Part shown: positions 10,176 through 22,297 of the stretch, one piece after another
How the letters are laid out: every line of letters begins with the position of its first letter
Numbering within the stretch: position 1 is the first letter of the stretch
Assembly (NCBI GenBank): GCA_023423995.1
Contig: JAFAEL010000071.1
Location: 1 to 41,179 of the forward strand
Length of the DNA stretch: 41,179 nucleotides
Origin: Pseudomonadota bacterium
Lineage (GTDB): Bacteria; Pseudomonadota; Alphaproteobacteria; Rhizobiales; Beijerinckiaceae
Direction of reading: 5' to 3'
The notes under the pieces: generated by a model
The model's input: the letters and a program-made list of their open reading frames with translations, nothing else
The model's database searches: none
Told to the model about the DNA's origin: nothing
Program-made: the position numbers and the translations under genes

Positions 10176-11375
10176 ATGAATATCCACGAGTACCAGGGCA
10201 AGGCGGTCCTGAAGGAGTTCGGGCTTCCGGTCTCGAAAGGACGGGCGATCTTTTCGCCGGATGAGGCCGAGGCGGCCGCGCGCGAGCTCGGCGGCCCGCT
10301 CTGGGTCGTGAAGAGCCAGATCCATGCCGGCGGACGCGGCAAGGGCAAGTTCAAGGAAGCCGCTGCGGGCGAGAAGGGCGGCGTCCGGCTCGCCAAGTCG
10401 ATCGACGAGGTCAAGGAATTCGCCAAGCAGATGCTCGGCTCGACGCTCGTCACGCTCCAGACCGGGGCGGCCGGCAAGCAGGTCAACCGCCTCTACATCG
10501 AGGACGGCTCGGACATCGCCTCCGAGTTCTACCTCTCCCTCCTGGTCGATCGCGAGACGGGCCGCGTGGCCTTCGTGGTCTCGACCGAGGGCGGCATGGA
10601 TATCGAGCAGGTCGCGCACGACACGCCCGAGAAGATCCTGACCTTCGCGGTCGACCCCGCGACCGGCGTCATGCCCCATCACGGCCGCGTCGTCGCCAAG
10701 GCCCTGGGCCTCACGGGCGACCTCGCGAAGGAGGCCGCCGACGTCGTCTCCAAGCTCTACACGGCGTTCTTGGCCAAGGACATGTCGATGCTGGAGATCA
10801 ACCCGCTGATCGTCACCAAGGACGGTCACCTGCGGGTCCTCGACGCGAAGATCTCGTTCGATTCCAACGCGCTCTACCGGCACAAGGACATCGTCGAACT
10901 CCGGGACCTGACGGAGGAGGACGAGAAGGAGATTGAGGCCTCCAAGTACGACCTCGCCTACATCGCGCTCGACGGCACGATCGGCTGCATGGTCAACGGC
11001 GCGGGCCTCGCCATGGCCACGCTCGACATCATCAAGCTCTACGGCGAGGAGCCGGCGAACTTCCTCGATGTCGGCGGCGGTGCCACGGAGGAGAAGGTCA
11101 CGGCGGCCTTCAAGATCATCACGGCCGACCCGAACGTGAAGGGCATCCTCGTCAACATCTTCGGCGGGATCATGAAGTGCGACGTGATCGCCAAGGGCGT
11201 CATCGCTGCCGTGAAGACCGTCGGCCTTGAAGTGCCGCTCGTCGTCCGGCTCGAGGGCACGAATGTCGAACTCGGCAAGCAGATCATCCGCGAGTCCGGG
11301 CTGAACGTGATCCCGGCGGACGACCTCGACGACGCGGCGCAGAAGATCGTCGCAGCGGTCAAGAAGGCGGGCTGA
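10176..11375 (+). CDS. sucC: Succinyl-CoA synthetase beta subunit
   Basis: The 399-residue protein has an ATP-grasp domain (start [18 protein letters not shown]; nucleotide loop [17 protein letters not shown]) and a C-terminal CoA-ligase-type flavodoxin-like domain with GGGATEEKV near residue 305. With SucD it makes ATP (or GTP) while converting succinyl-CoA to succinate. The length is normal and the start is clear. The SucD start follows after 11 bp, so the pair is almost certainly co-translated. Confidence 0.97.
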   Translation: MNIHEYQGKAVLKEFGLPVSKGRAIFSPDEAEAAARELGGPLWVVKSQIHAGGRGKGKFKEAAAGEKGGVRLAKSIDEVKEFAKQMLGSTLVTLQTGAAGKQVNRLYIEDGSDIASEFYLSLLVDRETGRVAFVVSTEGGMDIEQVAHDTPEKILTFAVDPATGVMPHHGRVVAKALGLTGDLAKEAADVVSKLYTAFLAKDMSMLEINPLIVTKDGHLRVLDAKISFDSNALYRHKDIVELRDLTEEDEKEIEASKYDLAYIALDGTIGCMVNGAGLAMATLDIIKLYGEEPANFLDVGGGATEEKVTAAFKIITADPNVKGILVNIFGGIMKCDVIAKGVIAAVKTVGLEVPLVVRLEGTNVELGKQIIRESGLNVIPADDLDDAAQKIVAAVKKAG

Positions 11376-11386
11376 GGGGAATATCG

Positions 11387-12271
11387 ATGTCCATCCTGAT
11401 CGACTCCAACACCCGCGTCATCACGCAGGGCTTCACCGGCAAGAACGGCACCTTCCACACCGAGCAGGCGATCGCCTACGGCACGAAGGTCGTCGGCGGC
11501 ACCTCGCCGGGCAAGGGCGGCTCGAGCCATCTCGGCCTGCCGGTCTTCGACACCGTCAAGGAAGCGCGCGAGAAGACGGGCGCCGATGCCTCGGTCGTCT
11601 ACGTTCCGCCGCCGGGCGCGGCCGATGCCATCTGCGAAGCGATCGATGCGGAGATCCCGCTCATCGTCTGCATCACCGAGGGCATCCCGGTGCTCGACAT
11701 GGTGCGCGTCAAGCGCTCGCTGTCCGGCTCCAAGTCGCGCCTGATCGGGCCGAACTGCCCCGGCATCGTGACGGCCGGCCAGTCCAAGATCGGCATCATG
11801 CCGGCCAACATCTTCAAGCCCGGCAATGTCGGCATCGTGTCCCGCTCGGGTACGCTGACCTATGAGGCGGTGTTCCAGACCTCGAACGAGGGCCTTGGCC
11901 AGACGACCGCGGTCGGCATCGGCGGCGACCCCGTGAAGGGCACCGAGTTCATCGACATGCTGGAGATGTTCCTCGCCGACCCCAAGACCGAGTCGATCGT
12001 CATGATCGGCGAGATCGGCGGCTCGGCCGAGGAGGAGGCCGCTCAGTTCATCAAGGACGAGGCGAAGCGCGGCCGCAAGAAGCCCATGGTCGGCTTCATC
12101 GCCGGCCGGACGGCTCCTCCCGGCCGCCGCATGGGCCATGCCGGCGCGATCATCTCCGGCGGCAAGGGCGGGGCGGAGGACAAGATCGCCGCCATGGAAG
12201 CGGCAGGGATCCGCGTCTCCCCGTCGCCGGCCCGCCTTGGAAAAACCCTCGTCGAGGTCCTCAAGGGGTGA
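11387..12271 (+). CDS. sucD: Succinyl-CoA synthetase alpha subunit
   Basis: The 294-residue subunit has an N-terminal CoA-binding Rossmann domain ([15 protein letters not shown] near residues 15-29) and the catalytic segment RRMGHAGAI, where His251 is the phosphorylated residue of the family. It forms the heteromeric synthetase with SucC. The gap to the next gene, sucA, is 166 bp and carries inverted repeats, so sucCD and sucAB-lpdA may be expressed at different levels. Confidence 0.97.
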   Translation: MSILIDSNTRVITQGFTGKNGTFHTEQAIAYGTKVVGGTSPGKGGSSHLGLPVFDTVKEAREKTGADASVVYVPPPGAADAICEAIDAEIPLIVCITEGIPVLDMVRVKRSLSGSKSRLIGPNCPGIVTAGQSKIGIMPANIFKPGNVGIVSRSGTLTYEAVFQTSNEGLGQTTAVGIGGDPVKGTEFIDMLEMFLADPKTESIVMIGEIGGSAEEEAAQFIKDEAKRGRKKPMVGFIAGRTAPPGRRMGHAGAIISGGKGGAEDKIAAMEAAGIRVSPSPARLGKTLVEVLKG

Positions 12272-12275
12272 AATG

Positions 12276-12312
12276 TCGGGTATCTGACCCGATGTTATAG
12301 TCGGGTTCAGAT
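12276..12312 (+). promoter_or_regulatory. Competing inverted repeats between sucD and sucA
   Basis: CCCGA at 12288-12292 can pair with TCGGG upstream (12276-12280) or with TCGGG downstream (12301-12305). The downstream pairing extends to ATCTGA-CCCGA with TCGGG-TTCAGAT, with one bulged base around an AT-rich TGTTATAG core. Mutually exclusive pairing is typical of attenuators, but a dyad operator around an internal promoter for sucA is equally possible. Confidence 0.45.
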
Positions 12313-12401
12313 AGTGCTGCTAAAGGCTCAGTCCGGACCGGAAAACTCCTCGGGGTCTCGTCGGACTGCACGCCTGTGCGCCGAGCTTGATTCCCGCCAG
12401 C

Positions 12402-12422
12402 GGTGGCCCCTTCCGGGCCACC
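12402..12422 (+). promoter_or_regulatory. Hairpin just upstream of sucA ribosome site
   Basis: GGTGGCCC (12402-12409) and GGGCCACC (12415-12422) form a perfect 8-bp stem with a 5-nt CTTCC loop, ending 15 nt before the sucA ATG. It is close enough to affect ribosome access or to stabilise a processed 5' end. It has no T tract and is unlikely to be a terminator. Confidence 0.5.
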
Positions 12423-12437
12423 AGGACGCGTGAAAGC

Positions 12438-15377
<2,940 letters not shown>

Positions 15378-15422
15378 TGCCCCGCCGGGGTGATCCGCAA
15401 CCCCGGCCCGCCTCGTATGGCT

Positions 15423-15458
15423 GTCCCGCGTTTTTGAAGAAGGCCCGTGACGCGGGAC
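15423..15458 (+). promoter_or_regulatory. Inverted repeat in sucA-sucB gap
   Basis: GTCCCGCG (15423-15430) and CGCGGGAC (15451-15458) are exact reverse complements around a 20-nt loop that begins TTTTTGAAGAAGG. It lies in the 191-bp gap between sucA and sucB. The role is not decided; the run of T is inside the loop rather than after the stem, so it is not a standard terminator. Confidence 0.4.
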
Positions 15459-15568
15459 GGCTACGGCTCTAGATACGGACCAGTTCCACGTCGCGGGGTC
15501 GTCTCGCGGCTTCCCCCAGGCCAGGCCAAGGCCGCCCTCGAGAAGGACGCCGCTTCAGGCGCAACCAC

Positions 15569-16816
15569 ATGCCAACCGACATCACAGTCCCGACGCTCGG
15601 CGAATCCGTCACCGAAGCCACGATCGGCCGCTGGTTCAAGAAGCCGGGCGATCCCGTGAAGGCGGACGAGCCGCTCGTCGAACTCGAGACGGACAAGGTC
15701 ACGCTCGAGGTCAATGCGCCGGCTTCCGGCACGCTCGGCGACATCGTGGCGAAGGACGGTGAAACGGTTGGCCCGGGCGCTATCCTCGGCTCGATCGTCG
15801 AAGGCGGCGCCGGGGCGGGAGCGGCTCCGGCCAAGGCTGCCGAGCCGGCCAAGGCTGCCGCTGCGCCGAAGGCGGAAGCGCCGAAGCCCGCTGCCGCGCC
15901 GCCGGCGAAGTCTGCAGCGTCCTCGCCGAATGGCCCGGCCGTCGGCCGCATCGCGGCCGAGACCGGCCTGGATCCGGCCAACGTCGTCGGGACCGGCAAG
16001 GACGGTCGGGTGACGAAGGGCGACATGCTCGCCGCTCTCCAGGGCGGGCCGACCGGTGTCGCGGCGCAGGCGCCTGCGCCTGTCCAGGTTCGCGCCCCCT
16101 CCGCTCCGGACGATGCGAGCCGCGAAGAGCGGGTCCGCATGACCAAGCTTCGGCAGACGATCGCCCGCCGCCTGAAGGACGCCCAGAACGTCGCCGCCAT
16201 GCTCACGACGTTCAACGACGTCGACATGGGCGCCGTGATGAAGCTCCGGTCGCAGTACAAGGACGTGTTCGAGAAGAAGCACGGCGTGAAGCTCGGCTTC
16301 ATGGGCTTCTTCACGAAGGCCGTCGTGCAGGCCCTGAAAGAGCTGCCGGCCGTCAATGCCGAGATCGACGGTCAGGACATCATCTACAAGAACTACTATC
16401 ACATCGGCATCGCGGTCGGGACCGATAAGGGCCTGGTCGTGCCGGTGGTGCGGGATGCCGACCAGCTGTCGATCGCCGAGATCGAGAAGACGATCGCGGG
16501 CTACGGCAAGAAGGCGCGCGACGGGCAGCTCAAGATCGAGGAGATGCAGGGCGGCACCTTCACGATCACCAACGGCGGCATCTACGGCTCGCTGATGTCG
16601 ACGCCGATCCTGAACGCGCCGCAATCCGGCATTCTCGGCATGCATCGCATCGAGGAGCGCCCCGTGGTCCGCGGCGGCCAGGTCGTCGCCCGGCCGATGA
16701 TGTACCTCGCCCTGTCCTATGATCACAGGATCGTGGACGGCAAGGAGGCCGTGACCTTCCTGGTGCGGATCAAGGAGGCGCTCGAGGATCCGGCGCGGCT
16801 CGTGCTCGATCTCTGA
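15569..16816 (+). CDS. sucB: Dihydrolipoyl succinyltransferase (E2)
   Basis: The 415-residue E2 core has one N-terminal lipoyl domain (residues 1-75, lipoyl-Lys in [10 protein letters not shown]), an Ala/Pro/Lys-rich linker (about 80-125), a peripheral subunit-binding domain (about 125-165, with [15 protein letters not shown]), and the catalytic domain with the acyltransferase motif [13 protein letters not shown] near the C-terminus. It transfers succinyl groups to CoA in the 2-oxoglutarate dehydrogenase complex. The single lipoyl domain and SucA neighbour separate it from pyruvate E2. A 127-bp gap with palindromes follows before lpdA. Confidence 0.97.
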   Translation: MPTDITVPTLGESVTEATIGRWFKKPGDPVKADEPLVELETDKVTLEVNAPASGTLGDIVAKDGETVGPGAILGSIVEGGAGAGAAPAKAAEPAKAAAAPKAEAPKPAAAPPAKSAASSPNGPAVGRIAAETGLDPANVVGTGKDGRVTKGDMLAALQGGPTGVAAQAPAPVQVRAPSAPDDASREERVRMTKLRQTIARRLKDAQNVAAMLTTFNDVDMGAVMKLRSQYKDVFEKKHGVKLGFMGFFTKAVVQALKELPAVNAEIDGQDIIYKNYYHIGIAVGTDKGLVVPVVRDADQLSIAEIEKTIAGYGKKARDGQLKIEEMQGGTFTITNGGIYGSLMSTPILNAPQSGILGMHRIEERPVVRGGQVVARPMMYLALSYDHRIVDGKEAVTFLVRIKEALEDPARLVLDL

Positions 16817-16855
16817 GAGCGTCGCTCCTATCTAAGTTTCGAACATCAGCCTCAC

Positions 16856-16879
16856 GATGGCCGGGCCCGCCCGGCCATC
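16856..16879. repeat. Perfect 10-bp palindromic hairpin, sucB-lpdA gap
   Basis: GATGGCCGGG-CCCG-CCCGGCCATC is a fully paired 24-bp palindrome between sucB and lpdA. It could attenuate read-through into lpdA or protect the upstream mRNA end. There is no following T run. Confidence 0.5.
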
Positions 16880-16894
16880 GCGGTTTCAGCGCTT

Positions 16895-16929
16895 GTCACA
16901 CGGGGGTGCCCGGCAATCCCGGGCATGAC
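16895..16929. repeat. REP-like palindrome before lpdA
   Basis: TGCCCGG (16907-16913) pairs with CCGGGCA (16919-16925) around CAATC, flanked by GTCA at 16895-16898 and TGAC at 16926-16929. The core CCGGGCATGAC resembles short intergenic palindromes scattered in rhizobial and methylobacterial genomes. It ends only 14 bp before lpdA. The match to a repeat family is from memory and needs a genome-wide count. Confidence 0.4.
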
Positions 16930-16943
16930 AGCGAGGAGTATTC

Positions 16944-18347
16944 ATGTCCTACGATCTCGTCGTCATCGGCACCGGCCCTGGCGGCTATGTGTGCGCCATC
17001 CGGGCTGCCCAGCTCGGGCTGAAGACGGCCGTTGTCGAAAAGCGCGCCACCCATGGCGGCACCTGCCTCAACGGGGGCTGCATCCCCTCGAAGGCGCTGC
17101 TCCATGCCTCCGAGCTCTTCGCGGAGGCGCGCGACCACTTCTCGGATCTCGGCATCGAGGTCTCGGCCCCCAAGCTCGATCTCAAGAAGATGATGGGCTT
17201 CAAGGACGAAGGCGTCTCCGGGAACGTGAAGGGCGTCGAGTTCCTGCTCAAGAAGAACAAGATCGACGCGTTCCACGGCAAGGCCTGCATCAAGGCCCCC
17301 GGACAGGTCGAGGTCGTCGCGGAGGACGGCTCGAACCAGGTCATCGAGACGAAGAACATCGTCATCGCGACCGGCTCCGAGGTTGCGCCGCTGCGCGGGA
17401 TCGAGATCGACGAGAAGGTTGTGGTCTCCTCGACCGGCGCGCTGGAGCTGGCGAGCGTGCCGAAGAAGCTCGTCGTCGTCGGCGCCGGCGTGATCGGGCT
17501 CGAGCTCGGCTCGGTGTGGCGGCGGCTCGGCTCCGAGGTGACGGTCGTCGAATTCCTCGACCGCATCCTGCCCGGCATGGACGATGAGGTCGCCAAGCAG
17601 TTCCAGCGCATCCTCGGCAAGCAGGGCTTCACCTTCAAGCTCTCCTCGAAGGTGACGAAGGTCGACACCTCCGGCGGCGGAGCAAAGGTCACGATCGAGC
17701 CCGCGCAGGGCGAGGGTACGCCCGAGGTGATCGACGCCGATGTCGTGCTCGTCGCCACCGGCCGCATCCCCTACTCGGAGGGCCTCGGGCTCGACCATGT
17801 CGGCGTCCGCCGGGACCCGAAGGGACGCGTCGAGGTCGACGCGCATTTCTCGACCAACGTCACCGGCATCTACGCGATCGGCGATGTGATCGCCGGGCCC
17901 ATGCTGGCCCACAAGGCCGAGGACGAGGGCGTGGCCGTTGCCGAGATGATCGCCGGCAAGGCCGGCCACGTGAACTACGACGTCATCCCGAGCGTGGTTT
18001 ACACGTTCCCGGAGATCGCTTCCGTCGGCAAGACCGAGGCCGAGCTCAAAGCCGCGGGCATCGCCTACAATGTCGGCAAGTTCCCGTTCACGGCAAATGG
18101 GCGCGCGAAGGTCAACCACACGACGGACGGCTTCGTGAAGATCCTGGCCGACGCCAAGACGGACCGGGTTCTCGGCGTGCATATCCTCGGGGCCGATGCC
18201 GGCACCATGATCGCCGAGGCCGCGGTCGCGATGGAATTCGGCGCCTCCGCAGAGGACATCGCCCGGACCTGCCACGCGCACCCGACGCTCAACGAAGCCG
18301 TGAAGGAAGCGGCCCTCGCCGTCGACAAGCGCCCGATCCACATGTGA
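16944..18347 (+). CDS. lpdA: Dihydrolipoyl dehydrogenase (E3)
   Basis: The 467-residue flavoprotein reoxidises dihydrolipoamide on SucB using NAD. It has the FAD motif [10 protein letters not shown] (residues 9-18), the redox-active pair Cys41/Cys46 in [13 protein letters not shown], the NAD motif [12 protein letters not shown] and the C-terminal HAHPTLNE containing the catalytic His-Glu. A GAGGAG site at 16932-16937 sets the ATG at 16944. Being last in the suc run suggests it serves the 2-oxoglutarate complex, though E3 is often shared with other dehydrogenases. Confidence 0.97.
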   Translation: MSYDLVVIGTGPGGYVCAIRAAQLGLKTAVVEKRATHGGTCLNGGCIPSKALLHASELFAEARDHFSDLGIEVSAPKLDLKKMMGFKDEGVSGNVKGVEFLLKKNKIDAFHGKACIKAPGQVEVVAEDGSNQVIETKNIVIATGSEVAPLRGIEIDEKVVVSSTGALELASVPKKLVVVGAGVIGLELGSVWRRLGSEVTVVEFLDRILPGMDDEVAKQFQRILGKQGFTFKLSSKVTKVDTSGGGAKVTIEPAQGEGTPEVIDADVVLVATGRIPYSEGLGLDHVGVRRDPKGRVEVDAHFSTNVTGIYAIGDVIAGPMLAHKAEDEGVAVAEMIAGKAGHVNYDVIPSVVYTFPEIASVGKTEAELKAAGIAYNVGKFPFTANGRAKVNHTTDGFVKILADAKTDRVLGVHILGADAGTMIAEAAVAMEFGASAEDIARTCHAHPTLNEAVKEAALAVDKRPIHM

Positions 18348-18362
18348 GCGGGGGCCCCGGTG

Positions 18363-18420
18363 AGCGCCGGCGCTTGAGCGCTGGGCGGATGCGGACTGTG
18401 CGAGATTAGCTGTGAGCTAA
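18363..18420. terminator. Palindromic region between convergent lpdA and CobW-like genes
   Basis: The 69-bp convergent gap holds a 12-bp perfect palindrome AGCGCCGGCGCT (18363-18374) and a second dyad TTAGCT-GTG-AGCTAA (18406-18420), whose right arm includes the minus-strand stop codon. It may end both transcripts. No strong T tract follows either stem, so a factor-independent terminator is only possible. Confidence 0.4.
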
Positions 18421-19562
18421 GCCCGCCTCATCGTCGCCGGAGCCAGTGGATTGTCGGCGATCGCCGTTGCATCCGGCGTATCGATAGCTGGCTGGTCCGT
18501 GAACGCGTCCCAGAGGCGACGGACGGCCTCTTCCGGGACATCGTCCACGATGAGGACGAGCCGCGAGCGGTGATCCTCATCCGGCCAGGCCGGGAGCAGG
18601 CCGGCCACGTGCAGCACGTGCTGGACGCCCTGGATCAGCACGGGCTTCCCGGGGCTCTCGCGAACCTCCACCAGCCCCTTCAGGCGCAGGATCTTCGGCC
18701 CGAAGCTCGACCGGACGAGGTCGAGGAACATGTCGAGCGCGCTCTGCCCGATCGGCCGATCCGCCGTGAGCACGAAGGAGCGGATGTGCTCGTCGTGCCG
18801 GCTGACATCGTGGTGGTGGTGATGGCCGTGATGCGAGTGCCCGTGGTGGGAATGCGCCCGCGCGTGCTCCGCCTCGACCTCCTCGGACCTCAGCCAGGCC
18901 CGGACATCGGCGATCTTGCCGTCGGGGTCGAAGGCGTCGTCGCCGATCAGGGCCCGGGCATCGATGACGCCTTCGGCCGCCAGCACGATCTCGGCCGAGG
19001 GGTTCAGGGCTGCCAGCCGGGTGCGGAGCCCCGCAAGCCGGGCCTTGTCCTCGACCAGATCCGTCTTGCTGAGCACGAGCCGGTCGGCCACGGCGGCCTG
19101 CCGGAGCGCTTCGGGGTGCCTGTCGAGCGTCTCGGCTCCGAGCAGCCCGTCGATCACCGTGACGACGCTGCCGATCGCATAACGGCGCGACAGGTAGGGA
19201 TGATACAGCACGGCGCCGAGCACGGGCGCGGGATCGGCGAGACCCGTCGTCTCGATCACCACCCGGCGGAATGGCGTGATGCGGCCGTTGTCGCGCTTGC
19301 GGAGCAGGTCCTCGAGCGTTTGAACGAGATCTCCCCGGACGGTGCAGCATAGGCATCCGGCGGACAGGAGGACGAGCCCGTCCTCGACCGTCTCGACGAG
19401 GAGGTGGTCCAGCCCCACCTCGCCGAACTCATTGACCACCACGACGGTGTCGGAGAGCGCCGGATCCTGCAGCAGCCGGTTGAGCAGGGTCGTCTTTCCG
19501 GCCCCGAGAAAGCCGGTCAGGACCGTGAGCGGGATGGGGGGAGGGGGAAGCTTCGGCTCCAT
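18417..19562 (-). CDS. COG0523 (CobW-like) metal-handling GTPase
   Basis: The 381-residue G3E GTPase has Walker A GFLGAGKT (residues 17-24), the family metal-binding motif GCLCCT with Cys70, Cys72 and Cys73, and the guanine motif SKTD (SKTDLV). A histidine-rich stretch of about 30 residues (roughly 233-262, many [13 protein letters not shown] runs) lies between the GTPase and C-terminal CobW domains and can bind zinc or other divalent metals. Family members deliver metals (Zn, Co, Fe) to client enzymes. There is no cobalamin gene nearby, so a zinc metallochaperone (ZNG1/YeiR/YjiA type) is more likely than CobW itself. The GGAGGAG site almost touches the ATG. Confidence 0.85.
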   Translation of the reverse strand: MEPKLPPPPIPLTVLTGFLGAGKTTLLNRLLQDPALSDTVVVVNEFGEVGLDHLLVETVEDGLVLLSAGCLCCTVRGDLVQTLEDLLRKRDNGRITPFRRVVIETTGLADPAPVLGAVLYHPYLSRRYAIGSVVTVIDGLLGAETLDRHPEALRQAAVADRLVLSKTDLVEDKARLAGLRTRLAALNPSAEIVLAAEGVIDARALIGDDAFDPDGKIADVRAWLRSEEVEAEHARAHSHHGHSHHGHHHHHDVSRHDEHIRSFVLTADRPIGQSALDMFLDLVRSSFGPKILRLKGLVEVRESPGKPVLIQGVQHVLHVAGLLPAWPDEDHRSRLVLIVDDVPEEAVRRLWDAFTDQPAIDTPDATAIADNPLAPATMRRA

Positions 19563-19582
19563 CTCCTCCAGGTAAGGCCGCC

Positions 19583-19615
19583 GGCGCCTCCGGCCAAGGT
19601 GCGGGAGGAGGCGCC
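19583..19615. promoter_or_regulatory. 9-bp inverted repeat between carboxypeptidase and GTPase genes
   Basis: GGCGCCTCC (19583-19591) and GGAGGCGCC (19607-19615) are exact reverse complements around a 15-nt loop. They fill most of the 57-bp gap between two minus-strand genes. Without a T tract this may be a weak terminator for the carboxypeptidase transcript or an RNA stability element. Confidence 0.4.
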
Positions 19616-19619
19616 CCCG

Positions 19620-21167
19620 TCAGTTCGAGGCCGCGGCCGTTCCCGTCTTGGGTGCCGAGGCGCGGTTATCGGGGCGGGACGGCGGCTTCGCGGCCGTGCG
19701 GGCCTTCGGCTTCGCCTGTTCCTTCGTGTCGGCCTTTGCCGCAGCCGGCGCGGACGACGGGGTCGCGGGCTTCGGCTTGATGGCGCCGTGCCCGGGGCCG
19801 GCCTTCGCGCCGGCGGAGAGCGCGCCGAGCTTGGGCTTGGTCTCGGCCGCCGGCTTCTTGTTGAGGCCCGCGGAGAGGGCAGGGCGGGATGCCGGGCTCA
19901 CGTTGCTGCGCAGGGTCGTCACGGCCTGGCCCTCGCCCGGGTTCGTCCCCGGAACGGGTGCCGTGAGCGTGGCGGCCGCGGCAGGCGCACCCGCTTTGCC
20001 GCGGGCTACGCGCTTGGCCGGAACCGGCTTGGCGGCGATCCCGACAGGCTTGGCCTTCTTCCCCGGATCGTCCTCCGCAACCGTGCCCGGCGTCGCGCCG
20101 AGCCAGATCGGGATGGGCTCGAACTCGACGCGCGGGCCGAGGCTGGTCCGCCCGCTGAGCGCGCGTGCCGCTCCGGCCGATGCTGTCGCGTAAGTGGAGG
20201 GGGAGAAGAGCGAGCTGATCGGATTGTCGCCGTTGCCGTTCGCGGCGCTCGCGACCACGGAGGTCTCGTCGTCCTCCTGCGGCAGGCGCTTGTTCGGCCC
20301 GCAGACATAGGACCGCATGTTCGGCGGCGACATGGTCGCCGAGGGCGGCAACTGGTCGACGGTCTGCATCGCCCACCCGAAAGACGAGAAGCCCTGGTCG
20401 AACAGGTTGGCGGCCCGGAGATCGCGCTCCTTCGCGGACGGGTAGCCCATCACCACGGCGATCAGGCGCCGCCCGTTCTGGGTCGCCGTCGCCACGACGT
20501 TGAAGCCGCCCATGCAGATGAAGCCGGTCTTCATGCCGTCCGCGCCGGGATAGCGGCCGAGCAGGCCGTTGTGATTGCGGATCACCTTGCGTCCCAGCTT
20601 CAGGGCGCCGATGCGGAACAGGTCCTCGTGCTCCGGGAACTCGTACAGCAGGGCGCGGGCCAGGATGGCCATGTCGCGGGCCGAGGTCTGCTGCCGTTCG
20701 TCCGGGAGGCCGTTCTGGTTGTACCAGCGGCTCTCGCGCATCCCGAGGCGCCGCGAGGCCTCGTTCATCAGGGCCGCATAGCGCTCGACGGAGCCCGCCA
20801 GGCCCTCGCCGATCATCATCGACACGTCGTTGGCGGATTTCACCAGGATGATCCGCAGCGCGTTCTCCAGGGTGAGCTGCGTTCCCGGCTTGAAGCCCAT
20901 CTTGGAGGGCGGCTCCGCGGCCGCCTCGGGCGACATCGTCAGGAGCGAGTTCATCGACACCTTGCCCTGGCGGACGAGGTCGAGCGCCACATAGGTGGTC
21001 ATCAGCTTCGTGATCGAAGCCGGATACCAGGGATCCGTTGCCCGCTCGGCGAGCAGCACCTTCCCGGTCGCGGCATCCACGACGAGTGCCGGCGTCCCGG
21101 CTCGGGCGGCGTTTGCGCCGAATAGGGCGAGGGCTGCGACTGCCAGGAGGACGGCTCGGCGCGCCAT
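19620..21167 (-). CDS. D-alanyl-D-alanine carboxypeptidase with low-complexity tail
   Basis: The 515-residue periplasmic protein of the S11 penicillin-binding family has a signal peptide (MARRAVLLAVAALALFGANAARA) and the three active-site motifs: Ser51-Ile-Thr-Lys54, Ser111-Ala-Asn113 and Lys213-Thr-Gly215. It trims the terminal D-Ala of peptidoglycan stem peptides. Downstream of the catalytic domain (about 25-270) is a roughly 240-residue tail rich in Ala, Lys and Pro in place of the usual C-terminal beta-domain and amphipathic anchor. The ATG at 21167 was chosen for its GGAGAA site and signal peptide; the frame is open further upstream. Confidence 0.9.
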   Translation of the reverse strand: MARRAVLLAVAALALFGANAARAGTPALVVDAATGKVLLAERATDPWYPASITKLMTTYVALDLVRQGKVSMNSLLTMSPEAAAEPPSKMGFKPGTQLTLENALRIILVKSANDVSMMIGEGLAGSVERYAALMNEASRRLGMRESRWYNQNGLPDERQQTSARDMAILARALLYEFPEHEDLFRIGALKLGRKVIRNHNGLLGRYPGADGMKTGFICMGGFNVVATATQNGRRLIAVVMGYPSAKERDLRAANLFDQGFSSFGWAMQTVDQLPPSATMSPPNMRSYVCGPNKRLPQEDDETSVVASAANGNGDNPISSLFSPSTYATASAGAARALSGRTSLGPRVEFEPIPIWLGATPGTVAEDDPGKKAKPVGIAAKPVPAKRVARGKAGAPAAAATLTAPVPGTNPGEGQAVTTLRSNVSPASRPALSAGLNKKPAAETKPKLGALSAGAKAGPGHGAIKPKPATPSSAPAAAKADTKEQAKPKARTAAKPPSRPDNRASAPKTGTAAASN

Positions 21168-21330
21168 GCGGTTTTCTCCGTGCGGGCTCTTGCCCGACAT
21201 TTTTAAGGGCGTCTGTCCGAAGAACGCCTTGCCCGGGCGAGCAGGGCGCAGGTTCGCTTGGAACGGAGAGCTTATGGCGGCATAGGTGGCGACAGCAAGG
21301 CACGACACGAACGGTACCGTCCCGGGAATC

Positions 21331-22239
21331 ATGGACGTCTCACTCCTTTGGGTTCCCGCGACCCTCATCGCGTCGGCCGGACAGGTGGCGCGCAACACGA
21401 TGCAGCGACGCCTGACGGAAAAGATCGGGACCGTCGGCGCGACACAGGTCCGGTTCCTCTACGGGCTGCCCTTCTCGCTGATCTTCCTGGCCGGGATGCT
21501 GGCCGCCACGGGCGAGGGGCTGCCGCGTCCAGGGCCGGGCTTTGCGGCCTTCATCGTGCTCGGCGCGCTCAGCCAGATCCTGGCGACCGGCCTCATGCTG
21601 GCCGCCATGCGGCAGCGATCGTTCTCGGTCGTCACCGCGCTCGTGAAGACGGAGGCGGTGCAGATCGCGCTCTTCGGGCTCGTCTTCCTCGGCGACCGTC
21701 TTCCGCCCTTGGCGATCGGCGCCATCCTGGTCGCCACCTGCGGCGTCATCCTCGTGACATGGAGCCCGAAGACGGCCGGCGACATCAAGGCCGGCGGCCT
21801 CGTCCCGATCGCGCTCGGCATTGCGGCGGGCGGGATGTTCGCCCTCTCGGCGGTCGGCTTCCGCGGCGCGATCCTCCATCTCGATTCCGGATCGCCCTTT
21901 CTCCGCGCCACGACCGCTCTCGTCTGGAGCCTGGTCCTGCAAACCGGCATCCTGGCGGCGTGGCTCATCGTCTTCGACCGTGCAGCCCTCCTCGGGAGCT
22001 TCCGGGAATGGCGGTCCTCGGTGGCGGCCGGCTTCGTCGGGGCCGCCGCCTCGCAATTCTGGTTCATCGGCTTCGCGCTGACGGCGGCCGCGAATGTCAG
22101 GACGCTTGCGCTCGTCGAGGTGCTCATGGCCCAGGCCGTCTCGCGGCGCATCTTCGCGCAGGCGACCTCTGGCCGCGAGATGCTGGGCATGGGGCTGATC
22201 GTGCTCGGCGTGCTAGGGATCCTGAGCTCGGCTCGTTGA
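21331..22239 (+). CDS. EamA/DMT-family transporter
   Basis: The 302-residue protein has about ten predicted membrane helices arranged as two EamA repeats, typical of the drug/metabolite transporter superfamily. Substrates of this family (amino acids, nucleosides, drugs) cannot be read from sequence. The ATG at 21331 (MDVSLLWVP) begins the first helix; a GTG 45 bp upstream in frame would add a polar extension and is less likely. It diverges from the carboxypeptidase across 163 bp. Confidence 0.75.
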   Translation: MDVSLLWVPATLIASAGQVARNTMQRRLTEKIGTVGATQVRFLYGLPFSLIFLAGMLAATGEGLPRPGPGFAAFIVLGALSQILATGLMLAAMRQRSFSVVTALVKTEAVQIALFGLVFLGDRLPPLAIGAILVATCGVILVTWSPKTAGDIKAGGLVPIALGIAAGGMFALSAVGFRGAILHLDSGSPFLRATTALVWSLVLQTGILAAWLIVFDRAALLGSFREWRSSVAAGFVGAAASQFWFIGFALTAAANVRTLALVEVLMAQAVSRRIFAQATSGREMLGMGLIVLGVLGILSSAR

Positions 22240-22262
22240 CGCCTTGAAGATCGTCGAAAATG

Positions 22263-22276
22263 GGCGCATATGCGCC
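22263..22276. promoter_or_regulatory. 14-bp perfect palindrome upstream of thiolase
   Basis: GGCGCATATGCGCC is a perfect palindrome, 21 bp before the thiolase ATG and 23 bp after the transporter stop. The location and symmetry suggest an operator for a dimeric repressor or a small hairpin; no regulator gene is adjacent. Confidence 0.45.
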
Positions 22277-22297
22277 TAAGTAGCGGAGGAAGAGAAG

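Noticed and set aside
12272..12437. sucA RNA riboswitch-like motif
   Set aside because: The published sucA motifs are from betaproteobacteria and pseudomonads; the inverted repeats here do not show their conserved elements as far as can be judged by eye.
19404..21125. Long plus-strand open frame (573 codons) opposite the carboxypeptidase and GTPase genes
   Set aside because: It is Arg/Gly/Ala/His-rich with no recognisable domain and no ribosome site, and lies fully antisense to a gene with intact catalytic motifs; typical of high-GC shadow frames.
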